A stretch of DNA of 64,000 nucleotides from Pleurocapsa sp. PCC 7327 (GCF_000317025.1 NC_019689.1:3860024-3924023); one strand, 5' to 3'; shown: positions 25,792-35,798, numbered from the stretch's first letter. Notes: generated from the sequence alone by a model not told the origin. A program made the numbers and translations.

Positions 25792-27030
25792 TTGCTCCTC
25801 TTGGATACGACAGCGATCGATCTGCTACTGATGGCCACCCTGGGGTTTTTAGGGAGTTTCGGTCATTGTGCGGGAATGTGCGGTCCTTTAACCGTGGCAT
25901 TTTCCCTATCGCAGCAGCATTCAGAAACCCCGAATTGGCGATCGTATCTGGGATTTCACCTACTAATCAATTTAGGACGAGTTATCAGTTATGGATTGGT
26001 AGGCGCAGCGTTAGGTGGGGTTAGCGAAATTTTAATCGATCGCGGTCAATTGTTAGGAATTGGCAGCGAACTGCGTCAGGGAGTGACAATTGTAACGGGA
26101 ACGATCTTGATTTGGTTTGCCCTCGGACAAATCAAGCCCGATTTTTTGCCGCCGCTGCCGATTTTACATCCCCTGCAAGCCTTGCATCGGCGCTTAAATA
26201 CTGCCATGCTGCGACTGTCTGTATCGGAGCGCTGGTGGACTCCGGCTTTGCTAGGGCTACTTTGGGGGTTGATTCCCTGCGGTTTTCTCTACGCGGCTCA
26301 AATCAAAGCCGTAGAAAGACAAGAGCTTTGGCTAGGTGCAGCCACGATGCTAGCCTTCGGATTGGGGACGATGCCGATGATGGTAGCAATAGGCGCATTG
26401 ACCTCGCGGCTGAGCGCTAGCAAGCGCAGCCAGTTGTTTCGCTTGGGAGGGTGGATAACGCTCGCGATCGGGATTTTAACCCTCTTGCGAACAGACGAAA
26501 TGGTGGATTTGACAGGTCACGCCGCTCTTTTGTTGCTGATGCTAGCCTTGATAGCTCGTCCCCTCAGCGGCTTCTGGGCAGCTCCGTTGCAGTACCGAAG
26601 AGCGATTGGGGTGGGAGCTTACGTGCTGGCGATCGCGCATACGGGGCGCATGCTCGACCATTCTTTCAACTGGAACTTGGGGACTATCTCCTATTTGCTG
26701 CCGATACACCGAGTCGGAATAGTGACGGGCGCGATCGCGCTGTTGTTGATGACTCCTGCTGTTTGTACCAGTTTCGACTACTGGCAAAAAGTGTTAGGCA
26801 AGCGCTGGCGACAGATTCATCTTTTGTGCCTTCCGGCTTTGGGGCTGGCAATCGTTCATACTTTGCTGATCGGTTCTCATTATTTGGGCGAGTTGCATTG
26901 GGATTGGGGCGATCGCTGGCGTTCCATTGGGCTTGTCGCGATCGCGGGGGGAGTTTTGTTGTTAAGATGGCGTTTATTTTGGTTACTTTTTTCGCTAGAT
27001 AAGTTTTACATCCGTCCTAATAAACGTTAG
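25792..27030 (+). CDS. SafE/TauE-type metal or sulfur transporter fused to a ferric-reductase-like membrane domain
   Basis: The 412-residue polytopic protein begins near TTG 25792; another TTG at 25801 is possible. The first half has HCAGMCGPL at about residues 24-32 and LWGLIPCGFLYAA near residue 165. These are the paired Cys/Pro motifs of the SafE/UreH-like branch of the LysE/DsbD superfamily, implicated in copper or sulfite export. The second half has paired histidines on helices (VLAIAHTGR, LLPIHRVGI, WRQIHLLCLPALGLAIVH). These resemble the heme-binding four-helix core of ferric reductase/MsrQ proteins. The fusion suggests coupling of metal transport with electron transfer, by inference. 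Confidence 0.7.
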   Translation: MLLLDTTAIDLLLMATLGFLGSFGHCAGMCGPLTVAFSLSQQHSETPNWRSYLGFHLLINLGRVISYGLVGAALGGVSEILIDRGQLLGIGSELRQGVTIVTGTILIWFALGQIKPDFLPPLPILHPLQALHRRLNTAMLRLSVSERWWTPALLGLLWGLIPCGFLYAAQIKAVERQELWLGAATMLAFGLGTMPMMVAIGALTSRLSASKRSQLFRLGGWITLAIGILTLLRTDEMVDLTGHAALLLLMLALIARPLSGFWAAPLQYRRAIGVGAYVLAIAHTGRMLDHSFNWNLGTISYLLPIHRVGIVTGAIALLLMTPAVCTSFDYWQKVLGKRWRQIHLLCLPALGLAIVHTLLIGSHYLGELHWDWGDRWRSIGLVAIAGGVLLLRWRLFWLLFSLDKFYIRPNKR

Positions 27031-27672
27031 GCTTCCTGTCTAAATCTTTACAAAAACTTTACGGTCTAATTACTACTTTTGGACTGTTGGAATTATGCAC
27101 TTAAACATTTCTGTAAGGGGTTGAGCCTTGCCAAAACCCTACGAAGGAATGCGCTTTTTGGCAATCGAGTGCAACTGCCGTGCTATTGTCTTTCAAGGCA
27201 TTATAATGCCGCAACCTATAGAAAATAAGCGATCGCTAAAGATAACCGCCCAAGGTTATTGTGGGAATCCTGCCGAAGAGGTTATAATGAGGCGCAACTC
27301 AGTCGATGAGATTGGTTTTTAAAAAATTTCTAACCAAATTAATGTAAATGCCAATTTTTTTATGAAAAATTATTGACAGAAACTAATGCTTTCAAGCTGT
27401 TATTTTGCCATCAATAACCCTTCGCGATCGCGATTAAAAATTAGCCAGAAGCGGGATAATATCGAGCCAACGACCTCAGTATATTTACGATGATGGCACG
27501 AATAATCCTTCTCAAAGATCCATAAGACTTTGAACGCGAACGATGCCAAATTTAACTTACTAAGGCTTAGATGAATAAAAAAGCTCAGCAAAAGCACTGA
27601 TGCTTGGCATCAGCTTTTTCGTTTACGAAGTAGATATAAGCCTAGCCATCGATCTAAAAAAAGCAATCATAG
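27031..27672. other. 640-bp spacer with two related TATAATG blocks and a terminator-like hairpin
   Basis: No convincing gene is present. A perfect 14-bp palindrome GGCATTATAATGCC lies at 27197-27210 and is followed by GCAACC. About 75 bp later a related GTTATAATGAGGCGCAACTC occurs, so this may be a degenerate tandem or regulatory repeat. Near 27597-27618 a terminator-like hairpin precedes the next gene. A short unreported RNA between these points is possible but unproven. Confidence 0.45.
27597..27618 (+). terminator. Terminator-like hairpin upstream of the GT2 gene
   Basis: CTGATGC (27597-27603) pairs with GCATCAG (27607-27613) around a TTG loop, followed by CTTTTT. An outer AAAAAGCT/AGCTTTTT complement could extend it, making it symmetrical enough to work on either strand. 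No gene precedes it closely on the plus strand. Confidence 0.6.
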
Positions 27673-28593
27673 ATGATATCTATATATATCCTGACCCATA
27701 ACGAAGAAATAGATATAGCCGCTTGCATCGAGTCTGCGCTGCTGTCCGACGATGTTATAGTCGTCGATTCCTTCAGTACGGATCGCACAATTGAAATTGC
27801 CTCTCGCTATCCCGTCCGCGTCGTTCAGCACGAGTTTGAAAGCCATGGAAAGCAGCGCACTTGGATGCTAGAAGCCATTCCCACCAAGTACGAATGGGTG
27901 TATATCCTAGAAGCAGACGAGCGGATGACTCCCGAACTCTTTCGAGAATGTCTCAAAGCAAGTCAGAGTCAGGAATTTATCGGCTACTACGTGGCAGAGC
28001 GGGTAATGTTTATGGGAACGTGGATTCGCCGCAGTACCCAATATCCGCGCTATCAAATGCGTTTGTTCGAGAAAGGAAAAGTCTGGTTTGGCGACTACGG
28101 TCATACCGAAAGAGAAGTGTGCGACGGACCGACGGGTTTTTTGAAGGAGACTTATCCTCATTACACTTGTAGTAAAGGATTGAGCCGCTGGATTGAAAAA
28201 CACAATCGCTACTCCACCGACGAAGCTAAAGAAACCCTGCGTCAGTTGAAAAACGGAAAGATCGATTGGTACAGCTTATTATTGGGCAAATCGGAAGTAG
28301 AAAGACGGCGCGCTCTCAAAGATTTATCCCTACGCCTTCCGTTTAGACCGCTTTTGCGTTGGTTTTACATGTACTTTATGCTGGGCGGTATTTTAGACGG
28401 ACGAGCGGGATTTGCTTGGTGTACCTTACAGGCGTTTTACGAATACTTAATTCTCCTCAAGGTAAGGGAAATGCAGCAAGCATCGCACGATGGCTTGAGC
28501 TTAGAGAATTCCGTTACCTCTTTCGAGATTTCCAGTTTTTCCAAGCTCTCGGAATTGGTTTCGGGCGATCGCTCCTCTAGTCAGCGCCGATAG
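27673..28593 (+). CDS. Glycosyltransferase family 2, WaaE/KdtX-like
   Basis: The 306-residue protein starts with ISIYILTHNEEIDIAACIESAL, followed by VIVVDSFSTDRT (nucleotide-binding Asp) and ILEADERMTPEL, which carries the metal-binding acidic motif. The C-terminal part (RWFYMYFMLGGILDGRAGFAWC) is a hydrophobic membrane-association segment typical of the WaaE/KdtX group that modifies lipopolysaccharide core sugars. The acceptor here is unknown. Confidence 0.88.
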   Translation: MISIYILTHNEEIDIAACIESALLSDDVIVVDSFSTDRTIEIASRYPVRVVQHEFESHGKQRTWMLEAIPTKYEWVYILEADERMTPELFRECLKASQSQEFIGYYVAERVMFMGTWIRRSTQYPRYQMRLFEKGKVWFGDYGHTEREVCDGPTGFLKETYPHYTCSKGLSRWIEKHNRYSTDEAKETLRQLKNGKIDWYSLLLGKSEVERRRALKDLSLRLPFRPLLRWFYMYFMLGGILDGRAGFAWCTLQAFYEYLILLKVREMQQASHDGLSLENSVTSFEISSFSKLSELVSGDRSSSQRR

Positions 28594-28859
28594 CAGCTAG
28601 ACGGAACGCATTCCATTCAAAATTAAAGAGGAATATTTGACCGAGAAAGCAGATATTTTTCCTTTTTCGTTTTAGCTATCTTCAGCCTAAAAGCCTGCGT
28701 CAAAGATTTTCAAAGAAGTATTTCTGCATGGATTGCTAAAATTTGGGAATAACCTACCAGACAAAACCGTCTTTAAATGCAGTTGAGTTTTAGGCAGCCT
28801 CTACAGAGGCATGCACGCAGCATCCAATTGTCGATCGCCCAAGGGAGCGAATAGTTTTC

Positions 28860-31148
28860 ATGGAAAATTCTGTGGCAACCATTCAATGTTCAAATCCCAG
28901 TTGTCAGGCACCCAATCTCCTAACCGATCGAGACTGCCACAAATGCCGAACACCTATTGTGAGGCGCTATCTATGGACTGTAGGACAGTGGGAGAGAGAC
29001 TTTAGAGAGGGAGAGTTAATTGGCGATCGCTATCTTTTTATCAGACCGCGCATCCTTCTCGACACCCAACCCGCCATACCGCCCATAACGCCAGAAGAAG
29101 TTCCCGATAACATGCTTCCTTATTTGAAGCTTTTGCCCTATCGACTGCACGTTCCTCTGGTTTACGGCTACCTTCCCAGTCCGGACGAACAGTTGGAGCT
29201 AGAGATTTGGCTCTTAGAATACAACAGCGTTCCGACCGACGAATCGGGCAAATTGAAATACGATGAACTCTTTCCCAAATTAACCGAAGTTTGGCAGAAG
29301 GCAACTGGATTAAGACAACTCAACTGGTTGTGGCAAATGGCTCGCCTGTGGGAACCGCTACAGAATAGGGGCGTAGCTGCTAGTTTGCTCGCTCCATCGC
29401 TACTGAGGGTCAATGGACCCCTGATTCAGCTCCTCGAATTGCAGTTTGACCAGGAAAAGCAGCCAAGTTTGCATCAGTTGGGACAGCTTTGGTTCTCATG
29501 GAGCGAGCAAGCATCGCCGAACCTGACCGAGTTTTTACAAAAACTATGCGAGCATCTAGAGCAAGGGAAAATCGAGCGAGCCGAACAGCTCGTCGCTCTC
29601 CTAGAAAAAGCCATAGAGCAAGCCGCTCGCCTGCAAGAGCGAACTTATCAGATTTATACCTGCACCGATGCCGGGCCGACTCGCGATCATAACGAAGATG
29701 CCTGCTATCCGCCCAGTGGCAAAACCGTTACGATTGGCGATCGCAACAGGGCGCTAGCGATCGTCTGCGATGGGATCGGCGGACAAGAAGGCGGAGAAAT
29801 CGCCTCGCAACTGGCGATCGATACCTTGGTTGAGGACATCGATCGCTCCCTCGGCGACGCAACCGAGTCCGATCCCAAAATTTACATGCAGGCAATAGAA
29901 CGCGCCATCTGCGACACCAACGATTTGATTAGCGATCGCAACGACAGCGAAAATCGTCAGGAACGACAGCGCATGGGAACGACGCTAGTTATGAGTCTGG
30001 CTCGCGCTCACGAAATCTATATCGCTCACGTTGGGGATTCTCGCATCTACTGGATTACGCCGACAAGCTGCCATCAAGTTACCGTTGACGACGATTTGGC
30101 ATCGAGAGAAGTTCGACTGGGCTACCTGCTCTATCGAGAAGCCGTGCAATATCCAAACGCTGGCGCATTGGTACAAGCTTTGGGCATGAGTTCATCTGCC
30201 TCGCTTCACCCAACGGTTCAGCGCCTCATTTTAGATGAGGACTGCGTTTTCCTGCTTTGTTCTGATGGGCTGAGCGATTTCGATCGCGTCGAGCAGTATT
30301 GGGAGAAAGAAATCGCTCCCATTTTAGAGGGCAAACGAGATGTGATGGAGGCGGGAAAACGGTTGTTAGCCCTTGCCAACCAAAGAAACGGGCACGATAA
30401 CGTAACGATTGCCTTAGTTCACTGTCAGGTGCAACCGAAAGCGGGTGCCGAGTCAACCCCTTTAGTCTATCCGGAGTTTGAGGCTAAATCTATCGACGAA
30501 CCGCCGTTACCCGAATCAGAAGACCTTGAGACAGACGAGGAGGCTGAAGACACGGTGTTGACTGCGCGATTTGAGGCATTCTCATCTCCAGAAACTCCGC
30601 CCCAGCGCTCGCCATGGCTTCTAGTCTTGGCAATGGCTTCTCTTGGTTTGCTCGCCTTGGGTGGGGGCTATTGGTTATGGCAACTGGCAAACAGCGGCAC
30701 GGAGGATACGCGAGTTCCTATCGTGACTTCCGATCCGCAAGTGACTCCAATTGTTCCCGAACCAACGGTTTCTTCCCAACTGCCGCTAGCAGCAGGAGAC
30801 GCGATCGAAATCTTTAGAACCATTACGCTTCTCGACAGCCCTGCCGCTGAAAAAAGAGTGGGTGATGTGCCAAAAGATAGCATGCTTAAAGTCGTGCAAA
30901 CCGAACCCAATTCTACTTGGCTGAAGTTGCAAGTCTGTCAGGTCGATGAAAAAGCCACTTCCCATAGCATTGGAGGTGAGACCTCTTCTCCGTTAGGAAA
31001 AGAGGGGTGGATCAAATTGGAAACCTTAAAGGAATTGGGGTTTCGAGCCATATCGCCTGCGGCTGACAACTGTCTTGCTACCGATTCTTCCGATCCTACC
31101 GAGATGCCCTCTCCACCACCATCGCAACCCGAACAGCTACCCCGTTGA
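28860..31148 (+). CDS. PP2C-type Ser/Thr phosphatase with N-terminal zinc ribbon and C-terminal membrane anchor
   Basis: The 762-residue protein has four parts. First is a zinc ribbon (C10, C15, C26, C29). Second is a helical, degenerate kinase-like region (about residues 50-255, lacking catalytic motifs). Third is a PP2C domain (about residues 267-515) with DAGPTRDHNEDA, VCDGIGGQEGG, AHVGDSRIYWI, LLCSDGLSDFD and NGHDNVTIAL, so its metal-binding aspartates look intact. Fourth is a single membrane helix (about residues 585-607) followed by an SH3-like tail. It should dephosphorylate proteins at the membrane. The adjacent CHAT-FHA gene encodes a phosphothreonine-binding domain, suggesting a shared pathway. 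Confidence 0.92.
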   Translation: MENSVATIQCSNPSCQAPNLLTDRDCHKCRTPIVRRYLWTVGQWERDFREGELIGDRYLFIRPRILLDTQPAIPPITPEEVPDNMLPYLKLLPYRLHVPLVYGYLPSPDEQLELEIWLLEYNSVPTDESGKLKYDELFPKLTEVWQKATGLRQLNWLWQMARLWEPLQNRGVAASLLAPSLLRVNGPLIQLLELQFDQEKQPSLHQLGQLWFSWSEQASPNLTEFLQKLCEHLEQGKIERAEQLVALLEKAIEQAARLQERTYQIYTCTDAGPTRDHNEDACYPPSGKTVTIGDRNRALAIVCDGIGGQEGGEIASQLAIDTLVEDIDRSLGDATESDPKIYMQAIERAICDTNDLISDRNDSENRQERQRMGTTLVMSLARAHEIYIAHVGDSRIYWITPTSCHQVTVDDDLASREVRLGYLLYREAVQYPNAGALVQALGMSSSASLHPTVQRLILDEDCVFLLCSDGLSDFDRVEQYWEKEIAPILEGKRDVMEAGKRLLALANQRNGHDNVTIALVHCQVQPKAGAESTPLVYPEFEAKSIDEPPLPESEDLETDEEAEDTVLTARFEAFSSPETPPQRSPWLLVLAMASLGLLALGGGYWLWQLANSGTEDTRVPIVTSDPQVTPIVPEPTVSSQLPLAAGDAIEIFRTITLLDSPAAEKRVGDVPKDSMLKVVQTEPNSTWLKLQVCQVDEKATSHSIGGETSSPLGKEGWIKLETLKELGFRAISPAADNCLATDSSDPTEMPSPPPSQPEQLPR

Positions 31149-31271
31149 CTTATCATAGTTATGACCGATTGGCAAGCCAGTTACTCAATTGAGAATTTAG
31201 AATTCTGCATTCAGAATTCATAGGAGACTGTGTAACAATACTTTCATAGCGCAATCAGTAAAAAAGAAAGA

Positions 31272-32921
31272 ATGTCTGTCAGGGAAATTCCCTGCCTCAG
31301 TCTGGCGATCGCTCGTTTGACCTCAGCAGGACCTGAAAATTTTGCTACTTGGGTAATTCAATCTCCCTTACCGGGAGGTTACGTTCATCACGACTCTATT
31401 TGGTCGCCAACTTTAACGCAAAAATGGCTGGCATGGCAGGAAATGTTTTCCTTACAAAGCGAATTTCACATTCCCGTCGCTCACCGAGACCCTTCTACTT
31501 CTCTACCGCCATTTAACTTGCCGCTCTCTAGTCCGAAAGAAAACTATGGCGGACGGCTGATGCAGGAGTTGGGGATCAGTCTCTGGCAGTGGGTGTTTGA
31601 CGATCCCATCCGTCAGAGCTTAGCGCAAAGTCGGGGAATGGCGATGGGACAAAATAAACTTCTGCGGGTGCGATTAGAAATTCGCGACCCCAATTTAATT
31701 CCGCTACCGTGGGAGATTATGCAACCGGAGGTGGGCAAACAGTCTATTTCTCTCGATCCTCAGATCCTCTTCAGTCGAACGACCAGTAATGTAGATCCCC
31801 TAGCTCCTCAACAATCAGGCGACTCCCTCAATATTTTGTTAGTGCTCGGACAAGACCAAAACCCGCCAGATCCGCGAGAAACGCAGTCGGACTCGATTCG
31901 CAGTTCTTCTAAAACCTTACAACTTGAAACCGAAGCTGCTGCTCTCGTACAAGCGATCGAAGAAGGAGCGTGCGTTGCTAGCGCGATTAACTCTTCGGCG
32001 TTCCGGGTGTCTGCTAGCGTTCGCACTCTCGTACAACCTACGCCAGCACAACTGATCGACGCTTTAGATACGGGAATGTACAACGTTCTCTTCTATGCAG
32101 GTCATGGCATGCCCGCGCCCGATGGCGGTTTGTTGTTTTTGGGACCGAATGCCATTATGAACGGGACGGAACTGGCGCAAGTCCTAGTTCGCAATCGCGT
32201 TATTCTATCGGTGTTTAACGCCTGTTGGGGCGCGCAACCCGATTGCATGGGACAACAGACAATCGAGCGCAGTAGTTTGGCAGAAGTTTTAATTCACCAT
32301 GGAGTTCCTGCCATTTTGGGGATGCGAGATTCCATTGCCGATCGCGAGGCATTGAGTTTTATTCAAGCATTTACTAAAGCCCTAGCGCAACGCCTGCCGA
32401 TCGACCAAGCAGTCCGAGTTGCCAGACAACAGTTGCTCTCCCTCTACAAATTCAATCAACCTGCTTGGACGCTGCCGATTCTTTACATGCATCCCCAATT
32501 TGATGGCGAACTGCTTCAACCCATCGAGGAGGGAATTACCCAACTCCCAACCACGATACCGAGTGTAGATCGCGACGATTTTCCCGCTGCCTATCTTCAT
32601 TCCCTAGAACGCAGCGATAAGATTTGGCGAATTTATGGCGGATTGATGAGAGTGGGTCGTCATCCAGAAAACGACTTGGTACTTCAGGAAAGATGGGTTG
32701 GTCGCCGACACGCCGAGATCATCTGTCGAGATACGTCCTCCACCGCTAACAGACAATACACCTATTTCCTCAGAGATTTTTCTCGTTTCGGAACGCTCGT
32801 TTACTGTGCTGGCGAATGGCACAAAGTTCACCATCAAGAAATCTCTCTAGAGTCAGGCGTACAGTTGAAGTTTGGCAGTCCTTACGGTCAAATTCTTGAA
32901 TTCGTGATTGAAGATTCATGA
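31272..32921 (+). CDS. CHAT-domain (caspase-like) protein with C-terminal FHA domain
   Basis: In this 549-residue protein, residues about 120-420 form a CHAT domain. The catalytic His is in LFYAGHGMPAPDGG (about residue 277) and the Cys in SVFNACWGAQPD (about residue 317), and both are intact. The C-terminal 100 residues are an FHA domain with MRVGRHPENDL (about residue 458), WVGRRHAEI and LRDFSRFGT. It would bind phosphothreonine. The first 115 residues are unassigned. The gene follows the PP2C gene by 123 bp on the same strand, consistent with a phospho-regulated peptidase module. Confidence 0.9.
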   Translation: MSVREIPCLSLAIARLTSAGPENFATWVIQSPLPGGYVHHDSIWSPTLTQKWLAWQEMFSLQSEFHIPVAHRDPSTSLPPFNLPLSSPKENYGGRLMQELGISLWQWVFDDPIRQSLAQSRGMAMGQNKLLRVRLEIRDPNLIPLPWEIMQPEVGKQSISLDPQILFSRTTSNVDPLAPQQSGDSLNILLVLGQDQNPPDPRETQSDSIRSSSKTLQLETEAAALVQAIEEGACVASAINSSAFRVSASVRTLVQPTPAQLIDALDTGMYNVLFYAGHGMPAPDGGLLFLGPNAIMNGTELAQVLVRNRVILSVFNACWGAQPDCMGQQTIERSSLAEVLIHHGVPAILGMRDSIADREALSFIQAFTKALAQRLPIDQAVRVARQQLLSLYKFNQPAWTLPILYMHPQFDGELLQPIEEGITQLPTTIPSVDRDDFPAAYLHSLERSDKIWRIYGGLMRVGRHPENDLVLQERWVGRRHAEIICRDTSSTANRQYTYFLRDFSRFGTLVYCAGEWHKVHHQEISLESGVQLKFGSPYGQILEFVIEDS

Positions 32922-33199
32922 ACTATCAGACGCTGACCGCTTATAAAGTCTTTTCTAATAAAACTTGCGTTATTCAACGTTAAGCAAATAAAATTTTTAA
33001 TTACATAAAATACTTATCTAAAAGCTCTTTCTAGCTTCACCAGAACTTATTTAAAAATTACAATTCAATCTGTTTAATTCTTAACAAAAGAAAAATAAAA
33101 ACTCCTTATTATATTTCTTAAAAGCGATAAAGCGATCGCTCTGGTAGAATTCAAGTCATTTATAGTAGCGCTGGAAATAAGAATAAAAGAAATAAATAT
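32922..33199. other. AT-rich spacer without a recognisable gene
   Basis: Sequence between the CHAT-FHA gene and the sensor-kinase relic is AT-rich, with one GCGATCGC near 33132. I see no promoter, repeat or RNA gene that I can defend. Confidence 0.4.
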
Positions 33200-34988
33200 A
33201 TGATTGAAGCTAAGCAAGTTAGTGTCAATAAGAATAATTCGAGCTCCCAAACACAAATTCCCTTACGGCTTCTTCCGATCGTTCCTTTTGTCTTGCAAAT
33301 CTTCGTGGCAGTTGGACTGACAGGATAGTTGTCTTTTTACAACGGACAGAAAGCCATTAGCGAGCTAGCAACCGAATTAGAATCTCAAGCGAGCGATCGC
33401 GTTGACCAGCACCTCGACCAATACTTAGCAATTCCTCATCAGATCGACACAATAAATGTACGTGCGATTGAATTAGGTGCGATCGACCCCAAAGATCTTC
33501 GCCTTTGGGCGCTACTTCTGGACGCAAATGCGTACTTTCAAAGACTTTGGCTATATTAACTTTGGCAATCCTCAAGGAGACTCGATCGGGATCTATCGCG
33601 TTCCTGACGGTAGCTTGCGCATGGATTTTATCGAACAAGCTTATCTGGGAAAGTACTATGGCTATGCGATCGATAACAAGGGCAATCCCACCAAGCGAAT
33701 TATCGTCGATGAGTTTGATTTTCGCAAAGATAGCTGGTACACCGATGCAGTCAAACAAAAAGGATCGATCTGGAGTGAAATTTACAACTGGGATGGCGAT
33801 CCTTCTGTCATGTCTATCTCTGCTAGTTATCCCATCTACAAACAAGATGAATCGCTGTTGGGGGTCATCGACATCGACTTGGTAGTTTCTTAGTATAGGC
33901 GATTACTTGCGCCAGTTAAAAATAAGTCCATCGGCAAAAATTTGGATCGTAGAACGCAATGGACTTTTAGTAGCGGCTTCAAGTGACGAAAAATTTTACA
34001 CCATGAAAAACGGCGAAGCCCAGAGACTCGCCGCTATTGACAGTAAAGATGCCACAATTAAACAGACACTGGCATACGAGCCGATGAAAAACGATTGAGA
34101 CAAATTCTGCTCAACCTTTTGGGGAATGCGGTCAAATTTACCGATCGCGGTCGGGTAACGCTTAAAGTCAGTACAATTGGAACTATCAAACTTCCCGAAC
34201 CTGAAACTTTATTCCAGACAACCCTACGTTTCGAGGTCAGCGATACAGGAGTCGGGATTGCTCCCCAGGACATCGAGAAAATTTTCCAACCCTTCGAGCA
34301 AGTCGGTAATGTCAAACGGCGCACCGAAGGAACTGGTTTGGGGTTATCGATTACTCAACAACTCATAGAATTAATGGGCACTCAACTGCATCTAACCAGC
34401 GAACTCGGTAAAGGCTCAACTTTTTGGTTCGATCTAACCGTGCCTGTCGTTCGGGTTTCAGAAGTGCAACCGCTCTCAGTTTCCCCAGTGGCAGCAGTTC
34501 CTCAGTTCGAGCCAAATGGAGCAGATGCAAAAAATCTCGATGGCGAGTCAAACGGAGTCACTCCGATAATAGAGAATTCCAAGACCGAGGCGCGATCGAC
34601 ATCGCTTTCAGCCGCGACGGGTTACAAAGGCAGGCAACGTAAGCTTCTCGTTGTGGACGATCGCATCGAAAATCGCGTGCTCCTCGCCAACATTTTAGAA
34701 CCTTTGGGGTTTGAGGCGATCGTGGCAGAAAATGGCAAGCAGGGATTGGAACTTGCCTGCCAAAATCAAATCGATTTGATTTTGACTGACATATTAATGG
34801 ACATTAAAACTGGCTTGACGATGGTGAGAGAGTTGCGCCAGATGCCTCAGTTTCAGACAATGCCGATCGTAGCTATTTCAGCCAGTATTTATGACATGAT
34901 GGAGCCACGGAGTCTGGAGGCAGGCTGCAACGCATTTCTACCAAAACCCATTGACGAAGAAAAATTACTATCGCTTTTACAGCAGTAA
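33200..34988 (+). pseudogene. Broken hybrid sensor histidine kinase (Cache sensor, HATPase, receiver)
   Basis: Translation from ATG 33200 gives a membrane helix, then an in-frame TAG (33326-33328) in GLTG*LSFYNGQKAI, where tyrosine is expected. A frameshift near 33505, another near 33890 and a deletion junction near 34075 follow. The pieces give a Cache-like periplasmic sensor (GYINFGNPQGDSIGIYRVPDGSL, later SASYPIYKQDESLLGVIDIDL). They then jump straight to the ATPase N-box (DEKRLRQILLNLLGNAVKF), GVGIAPQDIEKIFQPFEQV and GTGLGLSI. The HAMP, PAS and His-box parts are gone. A receiver domain (LVVDDR, LTDILMDI, LPKPID) ends the relic. Confidence 0.9.
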
Positions 34989-35095
34989 AAGCAACTGGAG
35001 TGGACTTTTGATGCCGCAGTTGTCTAGAAATAACTTTGGTCGATCTGCTTTTTAAGCAGACAGCACAAGCATTTCTTCTTTATATCTAGATCTAT

Positions 35096-35479
35096 CTAGA
35101 TGACGCTGACTGAGTAGGCAAGAATTGCTGCATCTACAGTCGCAATTATCAAGCCATGATGCAAGGCTTGACAAATAAGCATCCGATCGAATGGGTCGCG
35201 ATGTAGTGGTGGTAGCTTGGCAAGTTGAGCAACGCTACCTTCATCTAAATTGAGGCTGGTAATTTGATGGAGATCGCGCTGTTTTGGCAGATATGTTTCG
35301 GCAGACTCTGGTAGAGGTAGCTTGCCCAAGTGATACTTGACGATGGACTCCCACACCGAGACAACACTCAGATATACCTCGTTGTCTAGATCGCGAATAG
35401 CATCTCGCACATCTATTGATAACCTATTGTCGCCACTGATGAACCACAAGAAAATGTGAGTGTCCAGCAAGATTTTCAT
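35096..35479 (-). CDS. PIN-domain ribonuclease toxin (VapC-like)
   Basis: The 127-residue PIN-fold protein has LLDTHIFLWF (first catalytic Asp, about residue 6), a WESIVKYHLGKL segment with the second acidic residue, and HRDPFDRMLICQAL (third Asp). IIATVDAAI ends the acidic set. These proteins cleave RNA, often initiator tRNA or rRNA. Its start overlaps the stop of the antitoxin gene (TAATG), a typical toxin-antitoxin arrangement. Confidence 0.9.
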   Translation of the reverse strand: MKILLDTHIFLWFISGDNRLSIDVRDAIRDLDNEVYLSVVSVWESIVKYHLGKLPLPESAETYLPKQRDLHQITSLNLDEGSVAQLAKLPPLHRDPFDRMLICQALHHGLIIATVDAAILAYSVSVI

Positions 35480-35724
35480 TAACTCTCAAACGCACTCAGA
35501 ATATCTTCCGGTAAAGGAGTATCAAAATCATTGGGTACTGTAAACTCTCCGGCACACAAGCCGAATGGTCGCAACTTTTTGGGAAGAGGGGTTGATGTAA
35601 TTGGTTTCAGCTCAGCAATGGGTTTGTCAGCTTGTACGATGATAAAGCTCTCACCTGCCTCAACTCGATGCAGATACTTTAAGGGATTGCGCTGGATTTC
35701 ATCGACAGAGATTTTCAGCATCAT
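35479..35724 (-). CDS. Phd/YefM-type antitoxin
   Basis: From M at 35724 or 35721 the product begins MLKISVDEIQRNPLKYLHRVEAGESFIIVQADKPIAEL, which matches the DNA-binding fold of Phd/YefM antitoxins. The C-terminal tail (TPLPKKLRPFGLCAG and onward) would wrap the PIN toxin. A longer frame reaches 35802 and would overlap the cbiD stop, but its added residues do not look like the family. Autorepression of the pair is expected; no operator was identified. Confidence 0.82.
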   Translation of the reverse strand: MMLKISVDEIQRNPLKYLHRVEAGESFIIVQADKPIAELKPITSTPLPKKLRPFGLCAGEFTVPNDFDTPLPEDILSAFES

Positions 35725-35798
35725 CAAAATTGTCTGGGCGGATAGTTTCAATTGTAGACTTGGAAAGTAAGGTACAGCCGAGTCGATCTTGGGATAAT

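Noticed and set aside
26112-27002. Long alternative-frame ORFs inside the SafE-type gene
   Set aside because: Arg/Ser/Asp-rich out-of-frame translations of a GC-rich membrane protein gene, with no start sites or family features.
27128-27322. 64-codon TTG-start ORF in the spacer after the SafE-type gene
   Set aside because: Composition is unlike a protein and it spans palindromic blocks; probably chance.
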